This document shows, piece by piece, positions 51,791 to 61,612 of a stretch of DNA of 64,000 nucleotides. Numbering within the stretch: the stretch's first letter is position 1; each line of letters starts with the position of its first letter. A model generated the notes under the pieces. That model worked only from the letters and a program-made list of their open reading frames with translations, ran no database searches and was not told the origin of the DNA. The DNA comes from Frigoribacterium faeni. GTDB lineage: Bacteria > Actinomycetota > Actinomycetes > Actinomycetales > Microbacteriaceae. The translations under genes and the position numbers were made by a program. The stretch lies in assembly GCF_007988805.1 (NCBI RefSeq), contig NZ_BJUV01000001.1, positions 179,357 to 243,356 on the forward strand, written 5' to 3'.

Positions 51791-52810
51791 TCACCCCCGC
51801 GCCCCGGACCACAGACGGTACGGGTCCCACCCGCCCGGCTCGCCCGGCTCCGAGCCGTCGACCGTGACCCGTGGCGCGCCTCCGGCCCGGTCGTGCACGT
51901 GCCCGACGGCGCGGAAGCCGCCCGGCAGGTCGACGTCCGGCGGGAACGTCGCGAAGAGCGAGTGGTCCTCTCCCCCGGCCAGGGCCGCCGCGGGGTCGTC
52001 GCCGAGCAGCGACGACGAGAGGTCGATCACGACGTCGCTCGCGCGCGCCACCCGCCCGGCGTCGAGGGCGAGCCCGTCGGACAGGTCGAGCATCGAGGTC
52101 GCTCCCGCCCGGGCGGCGGCGGGACCGTCGGCCACGGGCGGGGTCGGGGCGACGTGCCAGCCGATGTCGGGATCGCGTCGGCGCAGGGCCGCCGCCGCCC
52201 GGGCGTCGGGCACGCCCTCGTGGTCCACGCCCAGACGGAACAGCAGGTCGAGGCCGCGGGCCGACCGCCCGAGGGCCCCCGACACCGCCACGACGTCGCC
52301 CGCCCTCGCGCCGTCGCGCCGGACGGGCGCCCGTCCCTCGAGGTCGCCGAAGGCCGTCACCGCCACGGTGAGGGTCGCCGACACCGAGAGGTCGCCTCCG
52401 ACGACGCCGCAGCCGGGCGCCATCGCCGCGCAGGCCTCGCGGAGCCCGTCGGCCAGGGCCTCGAGATCGGCGACCGGCGTCTCGCCCGGCACGGCGAGGG
52501 CGACGACGAGCGCGGTGGGGGCGGCCCCCATCGCGGCGACGTCGCTGAGGTTCGAGGCGGCGGCCTTCCAGCCGAGGTCGTACGGCGTCGACCAGGCCAG
52601 ACGGAAATCGGGCCCGTGCACCATCAGGTCGGTCGTCACGACGAACCGACCGTCGGGTGCGGCGACCACGGCGGCGTCGTCGCCCGGGCCGAGCTCGGTG
52701 CGGTCGCCCCGGGGCAGCCGGGGAAGGATGCGCGCGAGGGTGGCGAGCTCGCCCGCCCCCTGCACCGTGACGGGTGGTTCGACGTCGACCGACGTGGCGG
52801 GGCGTTCCAT
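51791..52810 (-). CDS. thiL: Thiamine-monophosphate kinase
   Basis: A 339-aa ThiL that makes thiamine pyrophosphate from thiamine monophosphate. AIRS-type ATP/Mg motifs: ELGPGDDAAVV, VVTTDLMVHGPDFR, DLGWKAAASNLSDVAAMGA, VGGDLSVSATL, and MLDLSDGLALDAGRVA. Length is typical. No other thiamine gene is nearby. Confidence 0.95.
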   Translation of the reverse strand: MERPATSVDVEPPVTVQGAGELATLARILPRLPRGDRTELGPGDDAAVVAAPDGRFVVTTDLMVHGPDFRLAWSTPYDLGWKAAASNLSDVAAMGAAPTALVVALAVPGETPVADLEALADGLREACAAMAPGCGVVGGDLSVSATLTVAVTAFGDLEGRAPVRRDGARAGDVVAVSGALGRSARGLDLLFRLGVDHEGVPDARAAAALRRRDPDIGWHVAPTPPVADGPAAARAGATSMLDLSDGLALDAGRVARASDVVIDLSSSLLGDDPAAALAGGEDHSLFATFPPDVDLPGGFRAVGHVHDRAGGAPRVTVDGSEPGEPGGWDPYRLWSGARG

Positions 52811-52833
52811 GTGACGACGGTAGCCTGGTTGCG

Positions 52834-53361
52834 ATGTCCAGCCCGACCAGGCGCCCCCGTCGCCGTCTCCTCCGCCTGCTCGCCGCCGGTGCCGTGATCG
52901 TCCCCGCTCTCGCCGGCTGCACGGCGGCCGTGCCGATGACGTCGGCCGCCGACTCGAACGACCCGGCCTGCGCCCAGGTCACGGTGCACCTGCCCGAACT
53001 GGTGGGCCCCGAGAGCGCCCCGTACGAGCGTCGGGAGACCGACGCGCAGGCCACCGGGGCCTGGGGCTCGCCCACGCAGGTGCTCCTGCGCTGCGGCGTC
53101 GAGGCCCCGGCGGTCTCCGACCTGCCCTGCTACCCCGTCAGCGGCGTCGACTGGCTGGCCGATCAGGACCCGGACGACCCCGACACGTTCGTCTTCACCA
53201 CCTACGGCCGCACACCGGCCGTCCAGGTGATCGTCACCGCCGAGGCGGGCAGCAGCGCCCTCTTCGACCTCGCCGACGCGGTCGGCTACCTGCCGAACGA
53301 CGGCCGTGCCTGCGTCGGCGTCGACGACCTGCCCGGCAGCGACGCCACGACCGCTCCCTGA
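52834..53361 (+). CDS. DUF3515 lipoprotein
   Basis: A 175-aa actinobacterial DUF3515 protein. The N-terminal RRPRRRLLRLLAAGAVIV signal ends in the lipobox ALAGC (about residue 28), so it is predicted to be lipid-anchored outside the membrane. Conserved parts include CAQVTVHLPELV, AWGSPTQVLLRCGVEAP, and VDWLADQDPDD; four or five cysteines may form disulfides. Function unknown; it is often next to ddl and thiL, as here. The ATG at 52834 starts 23 nt from the divergent thiL start. Confidence 0.9.
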   Translation: MSSPTRRPRRRLLRLLAAGAVIVPALAGCTAAVPMTSAADSNDPACAQVTVHLPELVGPESAPYERRETDAQATGAWGSPTQVLLRCGVEAPAVSDLPCYPVSGVDWLADQDPDDPDTFVFTTYGRTPAVQVIVTAEAGSSALFDLADAVGYLPNDGRACVGVDDLPGSDATTAP

Positions 53362-53387
53362 CCCCGCCGGGCGGGGGCGCCGGGGTC
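53360..53387. terminator. Terminator between DUF3515 gene and ddl
   Basis: GACCCCG (53360-53366) pairs with CGGGGTC (53381-53387) between convergent genes; the stem is short and the loop GC-rich. Confidence 0.55.
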
Positions 53388-53398
53388 TCGTCGGGCGC

Positions 53399-54532
53399 TC
53401 AGCGCTCGGTCTCGAGCCCCAGCTCGATCAGCTCGGTGATGAGCTCGGGGTAGCTCAGGCCGCTGGCCAGCCAGCACGCCGGGAACATCGAGATGGGCGT
53501 GAAACCGGGCATGGTGTTGATCTCGTTGATCACCCAGCCGTCGTCGGTCAGGAAGAAGTCGACCCGCGACAGCCCGGTGCCGTCGACCGACTCGAACGCC
53601 AGGGCGGCGAGACGCTGCATCTCGGCGAGCTCGTCCGGCGAGAGGTCGGCCGGGCAGACGAGGTCGGCCCCCGGGGCGCCGAGGTACTTCGACTCGAAGT
53701 CGTAGAAGGCGTCGCTGCCGAGGACGATCTCGCCACCGACCGACGTGCGCGGAGCCCCGCCGTCTCGTCCGCCGATCACGGCGCACTCGATCTCGCGTCC
53801 GACGACGGCGGCCTCGACGAGGACCTTGTGGTCTTCGGCGAGTCCGATCTCCATCGCGGCGGCCAGCTGCTCGGCCGAGTCGACGCGCGAGACGCCGACG
53901 CTCGACCCGGCGCGGGCCGGTTTGACGAACACGGGGAAGCCGAGGGCCGCCACGGCGTCGGCCACGGCGGACGGCTCGGCGAGCCATTCGCGTCGCCGGA
54001 CGGTGCGCCACGGGGCGACGGCGATGCCCGCCTCCTGGAGCACGGTCTTGGTGAAGTGCTTGTCCATGCCGACCGACGACGCGAGCAGGCCGGCGCCCAC
54101 GTAGGGCAGCCCCACGAGCTCGAGCAGCCCCTGGACGGTGCCGTCCTCGCCGAAGCGTCCGTGCAGGATCGGGAACACGACGTCGACGCGGCCGAGCAGC
54201 CGGACGCCGCCGTCGGGCTCGACGACGGACAGCTCACGGCTCTCGGCCGACTCGGGCCAGTGCACGCGGGTGCCGTTGTCGACGACCGCGGGCAGGGTGT
54301 CGGCGGAGAGCGCGAACCGCGACGCGTCGTCGGGCTGGAGGGTGAACGCGCCCTCACGGGTGATGCCCACCGGGAGGACGTCGAAGCGCGTCCGGTCGAT
54401 CGCGGCGAGGACCCCGCCCGCTGTCGCGCAGCTGATCGCGTGCTCGCTGGAGCGTCCGCCGAAGAGGACGACGACCGTCTGCTTGGGGGTGTCGCCGGCT
54501 GCCGCGGGGGTGCTCGTCGTGTCGGTGCTCAT
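53399..54532 (-). CDS. ddl: D-alanine-D-alanine ligase
   Basis: A 377-aa ATP-grasp ligase for the peptidoglycan dipeptide. Start: ATG at 54532 (MSTDTTSTPAAAG). Motifs: VVVLFGGRSSEHAISCAT, FPILHGRFGEDGTVQGLLEL, GVSRVDSAEQLAAAM, and C-terminal SRVDFFLTDDGWVINEINTMPGFTP. The last residues SYPELITELIELGLE are typical. It sits after gpsA in the leftward envelope operon. Confidence 0.96.
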   Translation of the reverse strand: MSTDTTSTPAAAGDTPKQTVVVLFGGRSSEHAISCATAGGVLAAIDRTRFDVLPVGITREGAFTLQPDDASRFALSADTLPAVVDNGTRVHWPESAESRELSVVEPDGGVRLLGRVDVVFPILHGRFGEDGTVQGLLELVGLPYVGAGLLASSVGMDKHFTKTVLQEAGIAVAPWRTVRRREWLAEPSAVADAVAALGFPVFVKPARAGSSVGVSRVDSAEQLAAAMEIGLAEDHKVLVEAAVVGREIECAVIGGRDGGAPRTSVGGEIVLGSDAFYDFESKYLGAPGADLVCPADLSPDELAEMQRLAALAFESVDGTGLSRVDFFLTDDGWVINEINTMPGFTPISMFPACWLASGLSYPELITELIELGLETER

Positions 54533-54609
54533 CGGGGTCCCTCTCGGGGTGTTCGGGAGGCCGGCGACACCGGGGCCGGAGCACGTGCGGTCGTGCTCTC
54601 GACCCGGGG

Positions 54610-55704
54610 TCACTCGCCCTGGGGCTCGCTGGTCTCGGTGAGGTGCGGAGCGATGTTCCGCGGATCCAGCGTACCGGCGAGCACCTCGGCGACCTGGGCG
54701 ACGATGGGCATGTCGACGCCTCGGCTGCGGGCCAGCTCGAGGATCGGGGCGACGGAGGCGAGCCCCTCGGCCGTCTGGTTCATCTGCCGGACGACGTCGC
54801 CGAACGCGTAGCCCTGGCCGAGGAGGCGACCGGCGGTGTTGTTGCGGGACAACGGGGACTCGCAGGTGGCGATGAGGTCGCCGAGCCCCGCCAGACCGGC
54901 CAGGGTCTCGGCCTTGGCGCCGAACGAGACCGCGAACGCGGTCATCTCGGCGAGCCCGCGCGTGATGATGGACGCCTTCGTGTTCTCGCCGTAGCCCACG
55001 CCGTCGACGATGCCGATGGCCACGGCGATGAGGTTCTTCAGCACGCCGCCGAACTCGGTGCCGATCACGTCGGTGTTGACGAAGGAGCGGAAGTACGGGT
55101 TGGTGGCCGTGGCCGCGACGAGGGTCGCGGTCTCGAGGCTGTGCGACGACACGACGGCGGCCGTCGGCTGACGCTTGGCGATCTCGAGCGCGAGGTTCGG
55201 CCCCGACGCCACGGCGATGAGGGACCGGTCGATGTCGAGCTCCTGCTCGATGACCTCGCTCATCCGGAGGCCCGTCGACTTCTCGACGCCCTTCATCAGG
55301 CTGACGACGGGCGCACCGTGCGGGATGAGGGCGCGGACGGCCGCCAGGTTCTCGCGCAGCGTCTGGCTCGGGACCGACAGGTACACCTGCTCGGCTCCCG
55401 CGAGGGCCGTCTCGACGCTCGACGACGCGACCAGGGTGCGGGGCAGGTTGATCCCCGGCAGGTAGTCGGTGTTCCGCTTGCTCTCGGTGATCTCGCGGGC
55501 GACCTCCGGGCGTCGGGCCCAGAGCGTGACGTCGGCGCCGCCCTCGGCGAGCACCTTGGCGAAGGTGGTGCCCCAGCTGCCCGATCCCAGGACGGCCACC
55601 CGGCGAGGGATCGCCGCGCGCATGACGATGGAGATGGCCTCGGTCGTCACCGCACCCTCGCCCAGGGCTTCGATGGCGCCTTCGCGTGAATCGGGACTAC
55701 TCAA
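54610..55704 (-). CDS. gpsA: Glycerol-3-phosphate dehydrogenase [NAD(P)+]
   Basis: A 364-aa enzyme that makes sn-glycerol 3-phosphate for phospholipids. The Rossmann motif VAVLGSGSWGTTFAKVL, SLMKGVEKSTGLRMSEV and the catalytic Lys region FGGVLKNLIAVAIGI are intact. The predicted start is the TTG at 55704, supported by AAGGAG 9-10 nt upstream inside plsC and overlapping the plsC stop by 8 nt. An ATG at 55623 (MRAAIPRRVAVLG) would give a more usual length but has no Shine-Dalgarno at the right distance. Confidence 0.94.
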   Translation of the reverse strand: MSSPDSREGAIEALGEGAVTTEAISIVMRAAIPRRVAVLGSGSWGTTFAKVLAEGGADVTLWARRPEVAREITESKRNTDYLPGINLPRTLVASSSVETALAGAEQVYLSVPSQTLRENLAAVRALIPHGAPVVSLMKGVEKSTGLRMSEVIEQELDIDRSLIAVASGPNLALEIAKRQPTAAVVSSHSLETATLVAATATNPYFRSFVNTDVIGTEFGGVLKNLIAVAIGIVDGVGYGENTKASIITRGLAEMTAFAVSFGAKAETLAGLAGLGDLIATCESPLSRNNTAGRLLGQGYAFGDVVRQMNQTAEGLASVAPILELARSRGVDMPIVAQVAEVLAGTLDPRNIAPHLTETSEPQGE

Positions 55705-56482
55705 AGCGGCCGGTCTCCTTCTGGTCGTTGGCGGCGGGGTTCCAGCGCTCGGCCGGGGCCTCCTCGCCGCGGAGGCGCTCGACGAGCTCGGTGATGGACT
55801 GCATGACGAGCGCGGTCGCGGCGGTGATGGACGCCTGGTCGAGGGCCCGGCCGCGGTAGGCCGAGAGGTCGACGGGATCGCCGATCACGACGGTGATCCG
55901 CTTGCGCGGGAACGGGCGCAGCTTCGACGAGTACCGGCCCATCAGCTGCTGACTGCCCCAGTGCGCCATCGGGATGAGCGGCACGTCGGCGGCCAGAGCG
56001 AGGCGCACCGCGCCGCTCTTGCCCTTCATGGGCCACAGATCGGGGTCGCGGGTGAGGGTTCCCTCGGGGTAGACGATCACGCCGCCGCCGGTGGCCGCCA
56101 GCGCACGGCCGGCGGCGAGCGGGTCGTTGTCGTGCGTCCGCCCGGCCCGCTCGACGGGGATGTGGCCCATGGCGTGCATCATGCGGCCGAAGACCGGCAC
56201 CCGGAAGAGCGACGCCTTGGCCAGGAACCTCGGTACGCGACCGAGGGCCCAGAGGACCCGCCCCACCACGACCGGGTCGATGTTCGTGTAGTGGTTCGGC
56301 GTCACGACGAACGACCCGTGGGCGGGCAGCTTGTGCCCGTCGACGATGTCGATCGTCGCCATCAGATCGAACAGCGGCGCCGCCGGAGTCGCGAGCGTCC
56401 GGAAGAACGCGCCCTTCTCCTTGCGGCGACCACGAGCCGCGACCGGGACGACGGGTGCGTCGGGGTCGTGTTCCGGTGCCAC
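55697..56482 (-). CDS. plsC: 1-acylglycerol-3-phosphate O-acyltransferase
   Basis: A 261-aa PlsC-type acyltransferase. The catalytic motif appears as VTPNHYTNIDP, where the usual NHxxxxD holds, with the second block VYPEGTLTRD and the third PLIPMAHWG. GTG start at 56482, 7 nt after the murA stop. With gpsA downstream it places two steps of phosphatidic acid synthesis in one operon. Confidence 0.94.
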   Translation of the reverse strand: MAPEHDPDAPVVPVAARGRRKEKGAFFRTLATPAAPLFDLMATIDIVDGHKLPAHGSFVVTPNHYTNIDPVVVGRVLWALGRVPRFLAKASLFRVPVFGRMMHAMGHIPVERAGRTHDNDPLAAGRALAATGGGVIVYPEGTLTRDPDLWPMKGKSGAVRLALAADVPLIPMAHWGSQQLMGRYSSKLRPFPRKRITVVIGDPVDLSAYRGRALDQASITAATALVMQSITELVERLRGEEAPAERWNPAANDQKETGRFE

Positions 56483-56489
56483 CGGCCGA

Positions 56490-57857
56490 TCAGCCCTGGA
56501 AGTCGAAGTCGGCGCCGAGCTTCCGCAGCTTCGCGATGAAGTGCTCGTAGCCGCGGCTGATGATGCCGACGTTGCTGATCTTCGACTCGCCCTCGGCCGT
56601 CAGCGCGGCGATGAGGTGGCTGAAGCCGCCTCGGAGGTCGGGCACGCGGATGTCGGCGCCGTGCAGCTTGCTGGGACCGTTGATGACGGCCGCCTGCTCG
56701 AACTCGCGACGGGCGACGCGGCGGTCGTGACCGGGCAGGCCGTCCTTGTGCACCGTGATGTCGGCGCCCATGTCGTTCAGCGCCTCGGTGAACTGGAAGC
56801 GGTTCTCGTAGACCGTCTCGTGCACGATCGACGTGCCCTGGGCCTGCGTGAGCGCGACGATCAGGGGCTGCTGCCAGTCGGTCATGAAGCCGGGGTGCAC
56901 GTCCGTCTCCACGACGACGGGCTTGAGCTCGCCGCCGGGGTGGAAGAAGCGGATGCCGTCCTCGTGGACGTCGAAGTCGCCGCCGACCTTGCGGAAGACG
57001 TTGAGGAACGTCATGAGGTCCTTCTGGTCGGCGCCCTCGACGAAGATGTCGCCCTTGGTCGCCAGGGCCGCGGCGGCCCAGCTGGCGGCCTCGTTGCGGT
57101 CGTTGATCGCCCGGTGGGTGTACCCGCGGAGCTTCTCGACGCCCTCGATGAAGATGACGCGGTTCGGCTCGACCGAGACGATGGCGCCCATCTTCTGGAG
57201 GATCGCGATGAGGTCCATGATCTCGGGCTCGATGGCCGCGTTCCGCAGCTCCGTCACGCCCGACGCCAGCACGGCGGTCAGGAGGACCTGCTCGGTGGCG
57301 CCGACGCTCGGGTAGGGCAGCTCGATGTTCGCGCCGGCCAGTCCGTTGGGGGCGGTCAGGTGGATGCCGTTGTACGACTTGTCGACGACGGCGCCGAAGG
57401 CGCGGAGCGCGTCGAGGTGGAAGTCGATCGGACGGTCGCCGATGCGGCAGCCGCCGAGGTCGGGGATGAACGCCTCGCCGAGCCGGTGGAGCAGCGGCCC
57501 GCAGAAGAGGATCGGGATGCGGCTCGAGCCGGCGTGGGCGTCGATCTCGGCGAAGTGCGCCGACTCGACGTTCGACGGGTCGAGGATCATCTCGCCGCGC
57601 GCGGGGTCGGTGATGCGCACACCGTGCACCGAGAGCAGGCCCCGGACGACGTTGACGTCGCTGATGTCGGGGACGTCGCGCAGGATGCTCGGGGTGTCGC
57701 CGAGCAGGGCGGCGACCATGGCCTTGGTGGCGAGGTTCTTGGCACCGCGCACCTCGATCCGACCGATCAGCGGCTTGCCGCCACGGATGACGATCTCATC
57801 GGACTTGAGTCCCACACGAGCTCCTGCTGCTGCTGCATCTTGGACGAGAGAGTTCAC
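56490..57857 (-). CDS. murA: UDP-N-acetylglucosamine 1-carboxyvinyltransferase
   Basis: A 455-aa MurA, the first committed peptidoglycan step, using phosphoenolpyruvate. VRGAKNLATKAMVAALLG holds the substrate-binding Lys-Asn pair. In the catalytic loop the residue aligning with E. coli Cys115 appears as Asp or Cys near PLLHRLGEAFIPDLGGCRIG, so fosfomycin sensitivity cannot be read with certainty. The start is ambiguous: GTG at 57857 abuts the leuD TAA, while GTG at 57815 (MGLKSDEIVIRGG) has a good AGGAG 5 nt upstream. Confidence 0.93.
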   Translation of the reverse strand: MNSLVQDAAAAGARVGLKSDEIVIRGGKPLIGRIEVRGAKNLATKAMVAALLGDTPSILRDVPDISDVNVVRGLLSVHGVRITDPARGEMILDPSNVESAHFAEIDAHAGSSRIPILFCGPLLHRLGEAFIPDLGGCRIGDRPIDFHLDALRAFGAVVDKSYNGIHLTAPNGLAGANIELPYPSVGATEQVLLTAVLASGVTELRNAAIEPEIMDLIAILQKMGAIVSVEPNRVIFIEGVEKLRGYTHRAINDRNEAASWAAAALATKGDIFVEGADQKDLMTFLNVFRKVGGDFDVHEDGIRFFHPGGELKPVVVETDVHPGFMTDWQQPLIVALTQAQGTSIVHETVYENRFQFTEALNDMGADITVHKDGLPGHDRRVARREFEQAAVINGPSKLHGADIRVPDLRGGFSHLIAALTAEGESKISNVGIISRGYEHFIAKLRKLGADFDFQG

Positions 57858-58454
57858 TTACTTCACCGGCAATGTCTTCGGGCGCCAGGCGGCGCGGCGG
57901 GTTTCGAATTCTGTGATGGCCGCTTCGTCGCGGAGGGTCAGGCCGATGTCGTCGAGGCCTTCGAGGAGACGCCACTTAGTGTAAGCATCGACTTCGAACG
58001 AGACCGTGAGGTCGCCGACCGTGGCGCGTTGCTGCTCGAGGTCGACGGTGATCTCGATGCCGGGGCTCGCTTCGACGACCGCCCAGAGGCGTTCGATGTC
58101 CGCCTCGTCGACCATGCCGGCCAGCAGCCCCTGCTTACCCGAGTTGCCTCGGAAGATGTCGCCGAACCGAGCGCTCAGCACGACGTCGAAGCCGAAGTCG
58201 CGGAGAGCCCAGACGGCGTGCTCGCGACTCGACCCGGTCCCGAAGTCGGGGCCGGCGATCAGCACGCGGGCGCCCTGGTACTCCGGTCGGTTCAGGACGA
58301 AGTCCGGGTCCTGGCGCGCCGAGTAGAACAGGGCGTCCTCGAAGCCGGTCTTGGTGACCCGTTTCAGGAACTCGGCGGGGATGATCTGATCGGTGTCGAC
58401 GTTCGATCGCTTCAGCGGCGCGGCCACGCCGGTGACGGTGGTGAACTTCTCCAT
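57858..58454 (-). CDS. leuD: 3-isopropylmalate dehydratase small subunit
   Basis: A 198-aa swivel-domain subunit. Motifs: [34 protein letters not shown], and [14 protein letters not shown]. The ATG at 58454 overlaps the leuC stop by one base (TGATG). With LeuC it isomerises 2- to 3-isopropylmalate in leucine synthesis. Confidence 0.96.
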   Translation of the reverse strand: MEKFTTVTGVAAPLKRSNVDTDQIIPAEFLKRVTKTGFEDALFYSARQDPDFVLNRPEYQGARVLIAGPDFGTGSSREHAVWALRDFGFDVVLSARFGDIFRGNSGKQGLLAGMVDEADIERLWAVVEASPGIEITVDLEQQRATVGDLTVSFEVDAYTKWRLLEGLDDIGLTLRDEAAITEFETRRAAWRPKTLPVK

Positions 58455-59923
58455 CAGAGCGCGCCCCCCGTCGAGGTCGCGGCCAGCTCGGCGGCGAGGG
58501 CGTCGCCGATCGGGGTGTCGGAGGCGAGGTCCCACGGCGACGACAGGGTGCCGCGCACGGCGGTGGCCGCGGCGACGAGCGGGGAGACCAGGTGCGTGCG
58601 GCCGCCCTTGCCCTGACGCCCCTCGAAGTTGCGGTTCGACGTCGACGCGCAGCGCTCTCCGGGAGCGAGCTGGTCGGGGTTCATGCCGAGGCACATCGAG
58701 CAGCCGGCGAAGCGCCACTCGGCGCCGAAGTCGGTGAAGACCTTGTCCAGGCCCTCGGCCTCCGCCTCGAGTCGGACGCGAGCCGATCCCGGGACCACCA
58801 TCACCCGGACGCCCTCGGCCTTGGTGCGGCCCCGGACGATCGACGCGAACGCGCGGAGGTCCTCGATGCGGCTGTTGGTGCACGACCCCATGAAGACCGC
58901 GTCGACCGCGATCTCCTTCATGGGGGTGCCGGCGTCGAGGGCCATGTACTCGAGGGCCCGGCTGGCCGCGGCCTTCTCGTTCGGGTCGTCGATCGCCTCG
59001 GGGTCGGGGACCGCATCGCTCAGCGAGACGCCCTGCCCGGGGTTGGTGCCCCAGGTCACGAAGGGCTCGAGCGTGTCGGCGTCGAGGAAGATCTCGGCGT
59101 CGAACACGGCGTCGTCGTCGGTGGGGAGGGTGTCCCAGTAGGCCACCGCGTCGTCCCAGTCGGCGCCCTCGGGAGCGTGCTGGCGACCACGCAGGTAGTC
59201 GTAGGTCGTCTGGTCGGGGGCGACCATGCCCGCACGGGCGCCGGCCTCGATCGACATGTTGCAGATCGTCATGCGCCCCTCCATCGACAGGGAGCGGATG
59301 GCGCTGCCGCGGTACTCGAGCACGTAGCCCTGTCCGCCGCCGGTGCCGATCTGGGCGATGACGGCCAGGATGATGTCCTTGGCGGTGACCCCGGGTCGCA
59401 GGGTGCCCTCGACGGTCACGGCCATGGTCTTGAACGGCTTCAGCGGCAGCGTCTGGGTCGCCATCACGTGCTCGACCTCGCTCGTCCCGATGCCGAACGC
59501 CATCGCGCCGAAGGCTCCGTGGGTCGAGGTGTGCGAGTCGCCGCAGACGACGGTGATGCCGGGCATGGTCAGACCGAGCTGAGGACCGACCACGTGGACG
59601 ATGCCCTGCTCGGCGTCGCCGAGCGGGTGGAGCCTGACCCCGAACTCGGCCGTGTTGCGACGGAGGGTCTCGATCTGCGTGCGGCTGGTCAGATCGGCGA
59701 TCGGCCGGTCGATGGCGAGGGTGGGGGTGTTGTGGTCCTCCGTCGCGATCGTGAGATCGGTGCGCCGCAGCGGGCGTCCCGCCTGACGGAGACCGTCGAA
59801 CGCCTGCGGGCTCGTGACCTCGTGGACGAGGTGGAGATCGATGTAGAGAAGGTCGGGGGCTCCGTCTTCGCCCTTGACGACGACGTGGTCGTCCCACACT
59901 TTCTCGGCCAGCGTTCTACCCAC
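58454..59923 (-). CDS. leuC: 3-isopropylmalate dehydratase large subunit
   Basis: A 489-aa aconitase-family subunit. The iron-sulfur cysteines are in [14 protein letters not shown] and [13 protein letters not shown], and [20 protein letters not shown] is the conserved active-site block. GTG start at 59923 with GAGAGG upstream. It heads a leftward leuCD-murA-plsC-gpsA-ddl run. Confidence 0.96.
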   Translation of the reverse strand: MGRTLAEKVWDDHVVVKGEDGAPDLLYIDLHLVHEVTSPQAFDGLRQAGRPLRRTDLTIATEDHNTPTLAIDRPIADLTSRTQIETLRRNTAEFGVRLHPLGDAEQGIVHVVGPQLGLTMPGITVVCGDSHTSTHGAFGAMAFGIGTSEVEHVMATQTLPLKPFKTMAVTVEGTLRPGVTAKDIILAVIAQIGTGGGQGYVLEYRGSAIRSLSMEGRMTICNMSIEAGARAGMVAPDQTTYDYLRGRQHAPEGADWDDAVAYWDTLPTDDDAVFDAEIFLDADTLEPFVTWGTNPGQGVSLSDAVPDPEAIDDPNEKAAASRALEYMALDAGTPMKEIAVDAVFMGSCTNSRIEDLRAFASIVRGRTKAEGVRVMVVPGSARVRLEAEAEGLDKVFTDFGAEWRFAGCSMCLGMNPDQLAPGERCASTSNRNFEGRQGKGGRTHLVSPLVAAATAVRGTLSSPWDLASDTPIGDALAAELAATSTGGAL

Positions 59924-59965
59924 GGGCCCGCCTCTCTCGATGCTCTCTGGTCGGATGATCGTCGA

Positions 59966-59996
59966 AGTCTACGCCAGTGTCCCCGGCGTGTTCCCC
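59966..59996 (-). promoter_or_regulatory. Predicted leuC promoter with direct repeats
   Basis: On the minus strand TAGACT (59971-59966) is a -10-like element about 43 nt before the leuC start. The presumed -35 region overlaps two direct repeats, GTGTCCCC (59977-59984) and GTGTTCCCC (59988-59996), spaced 11 bp. Leucine genes in Actinobacteria are often under an IclR-type regulator (LtbR/NdgR); a match to its operator is not claimed. Confidence 0.35.
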
Positions 59997-60133
59997 GACC
60001 TGCCGGGCTCAACGTCCGCCGGGGCGCCGCTCATTCCCGACACCCCGACCGCCGGGCCCCGCCGCTCCGAATAGCATGACGGCACACGTCGGAGCCCCCG
60101 ACGGCGCCGCTCGACGAGGAGGTCGATCCGCCC

Positions 60134-61612
60134 GTGTCCGCACCCCGTCGTCGACCGGCCGCGAGCGGCCGACGCGCCCTGCGCCTCCTGACCGTCTACG
60201 GGGCCATCGGGGTCGCGACGATCGTCGTCGTGGTGGGCGGCTCGGCGGCCGACCCGGACTACGGGACCGGTCGACCGTGGGGAGGCGTCGCCGTCGACGA
60301 CCTCCGCTCGTCGCCCACCGAGACGGCCTGGTCGCTCGACCTCGCCTCCCTGCTCGCGCCGGAGGCGCCGGCCCGCTGCGTGCATCTCTGGCCGTCGGCC
60401 GCCGTCGACGGGCTCGTGGCCGTGACCACCTCGATCGATCTCGACCTCGAGGCCGACGTCGACCTCAAGGCGGACGTCCTCGCGGCCGCCGCCGAGTGCC
60501 GCGACGCCGCCCTCGACCACCGGACGAGCCGGGTGGCGCTCGTCGACGTGGACACCGGCGACGTCGAATGGGTGCACGACCTGGTCGCCGACGTGCCCGA
60601 CGCCGACCCGTCGAGCATTCCGGCCGCCCAGGTCGTCCCCTCCGCGGGCCGGGTCGTCGTGCAGACGCAGTCCTCGCGGGGTCCCGTGCAGGCGGCCCTC
60701 GACATCGGCGACGGAGGGGCCCTCGAGACGGCCCGCGAGCGCCGCGACCTGCCGAGCGTGAGCGTCGCGACGCTCGGGCGCCTGCAGCTGCGGACGTCGT
60801 CGGCGACCGGCGCGGGCTCGGACTCGTACACGCTCGTCGACGCGGGAGCCCTCTCGTCGCCGGTCTGGCGCGGGCGGGTCGACCGGGGCAGCACGCCCCT
60901 GCTCGTCCCGGGGGCGCTCGTGGTCCGCGTCGACGGCCGCGCCCTGCGCGTCGACGGTCGCACCGGCGAGACCTCCCCCTACGGGTCGACGCCCGACAGC
61001 CTCGTGGCGGCCCCGGACGCCGATCACGCGGCGAGCGCCTCCGGAGGCGTCTTCGGTCTGCAGAGCGGGCCGGGCGGTCAGGCGGCGTCGGCGCTCGACG
61101 GCGAGGGTCGCCCGCTCTGGAGCTCGCCGCTCCGGGCCCGGTCGATCACGGCCACGCCCTCGTGCCTGCTCGCCACCGGCGCCGAGGGCGACGCGGCGAC
61201 CTGTCTCCGTCCGGAGGACGGCGCGGTGGCCTGGACGGCGTCGCCCGGCGAGAGCTTCACCGCCCGGGCCACGCCCGGCCAGACCTCCGACGACGTCTAC
61301 ACGATCGCCCGCCGGTCCGGGGCGGCTCGCTTCGTGGCCCTCGACGGAGGCTCCGGCCGAGACCGGTTCGACGTGCCGACCGACGATCTCGAGACCGTGG
61401 TCGCGGCCTCGCGCACGGTGGTGTACCTGTCGGCGGGGACCTCCCCGCAGAACCGCGCCGTCGCCGCTCACGACGCCTCGTCCGGCCGGCTGCTCTGGAC
61501 GCTCCGGTCGGCGGGGACGGTCGCGTTCTGGGGCGGCTCGCTGGTCGAGATCGACGGTCTCGGCGTCGCCCGCCGGCTCGCCGGCGGGTCTCGGCTCGGG
61601 GCCACCTCGTGA
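60134..61612 (+). CDS. Membrane-anchored PQQ-like beta-propeller protein
   Basis: 492 aa, GTG start with GGAGGTC upstream. A short basic N-terminus leads into one membrane helix (about residues 17-37, LTVYGAIGVATIVVVVGG). An extracytoplasmic repeat domain of the PQQ/WD40-like type follows (DTGDVEWVHDL, GEGRPLWSSPL, EDGAVAWTASP, SSGRLLWTLRS), in which each blade ends with a W-containing strand. There are no PQQ ligands and no enzyme motif, so it is more likely a binding or assembly scaffold. The downstream gene is a paralogue overlapping by 4 nt (GTGA). Confidence 0.75.
   Translation: MSAPRRRPAASGRRALRLLTVYGAIGVATIVVVVGGSAADPDYGTGRPWGGVAVDDLRSSPTETAWSLDLASLLAPEAPARCVHLWPSAAVDGLVAVTTSIDLDLEADVDLKADVLAAAAECRDAALDHRTSRVALVDVDTGDVEWVHDLVADVPDADPSSIPAAQVVPSAGRVVVQTQSSRGPVQAALDIGDGGALETARERRDLPSVSVATLGRLQLRTSSATGAGSDSYTLVDAGALSSPVWRGRVDRGSTPLLVPGALVVRVDGRALRVDGRTGETSPYGSTPDSLVAAPDADHAASASGGVFGLQSGPGGQAASALDGEGRPLWSSPLRARSITATPSCLLATGAEGDAATCLRPEDGAVAWTASPGESFTARATPGQTSDDVYTIARRSGAARFVALDGGSGRDRFDVPTDDLETVVAASRTVVYLSAGTSPQNRAVAAHDASSGRLLWTLRSAGTVAFWGGSLVEIDGLGVARRLAGGSRLGATS

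Noticed and set aside
59977..61608. Upstream extension of the second propeller gene to more than 1000 codons
   Set aside because: It overlaps the first propeller gene in another frame and is low-complexity; the GTGA overlap marks the true start.
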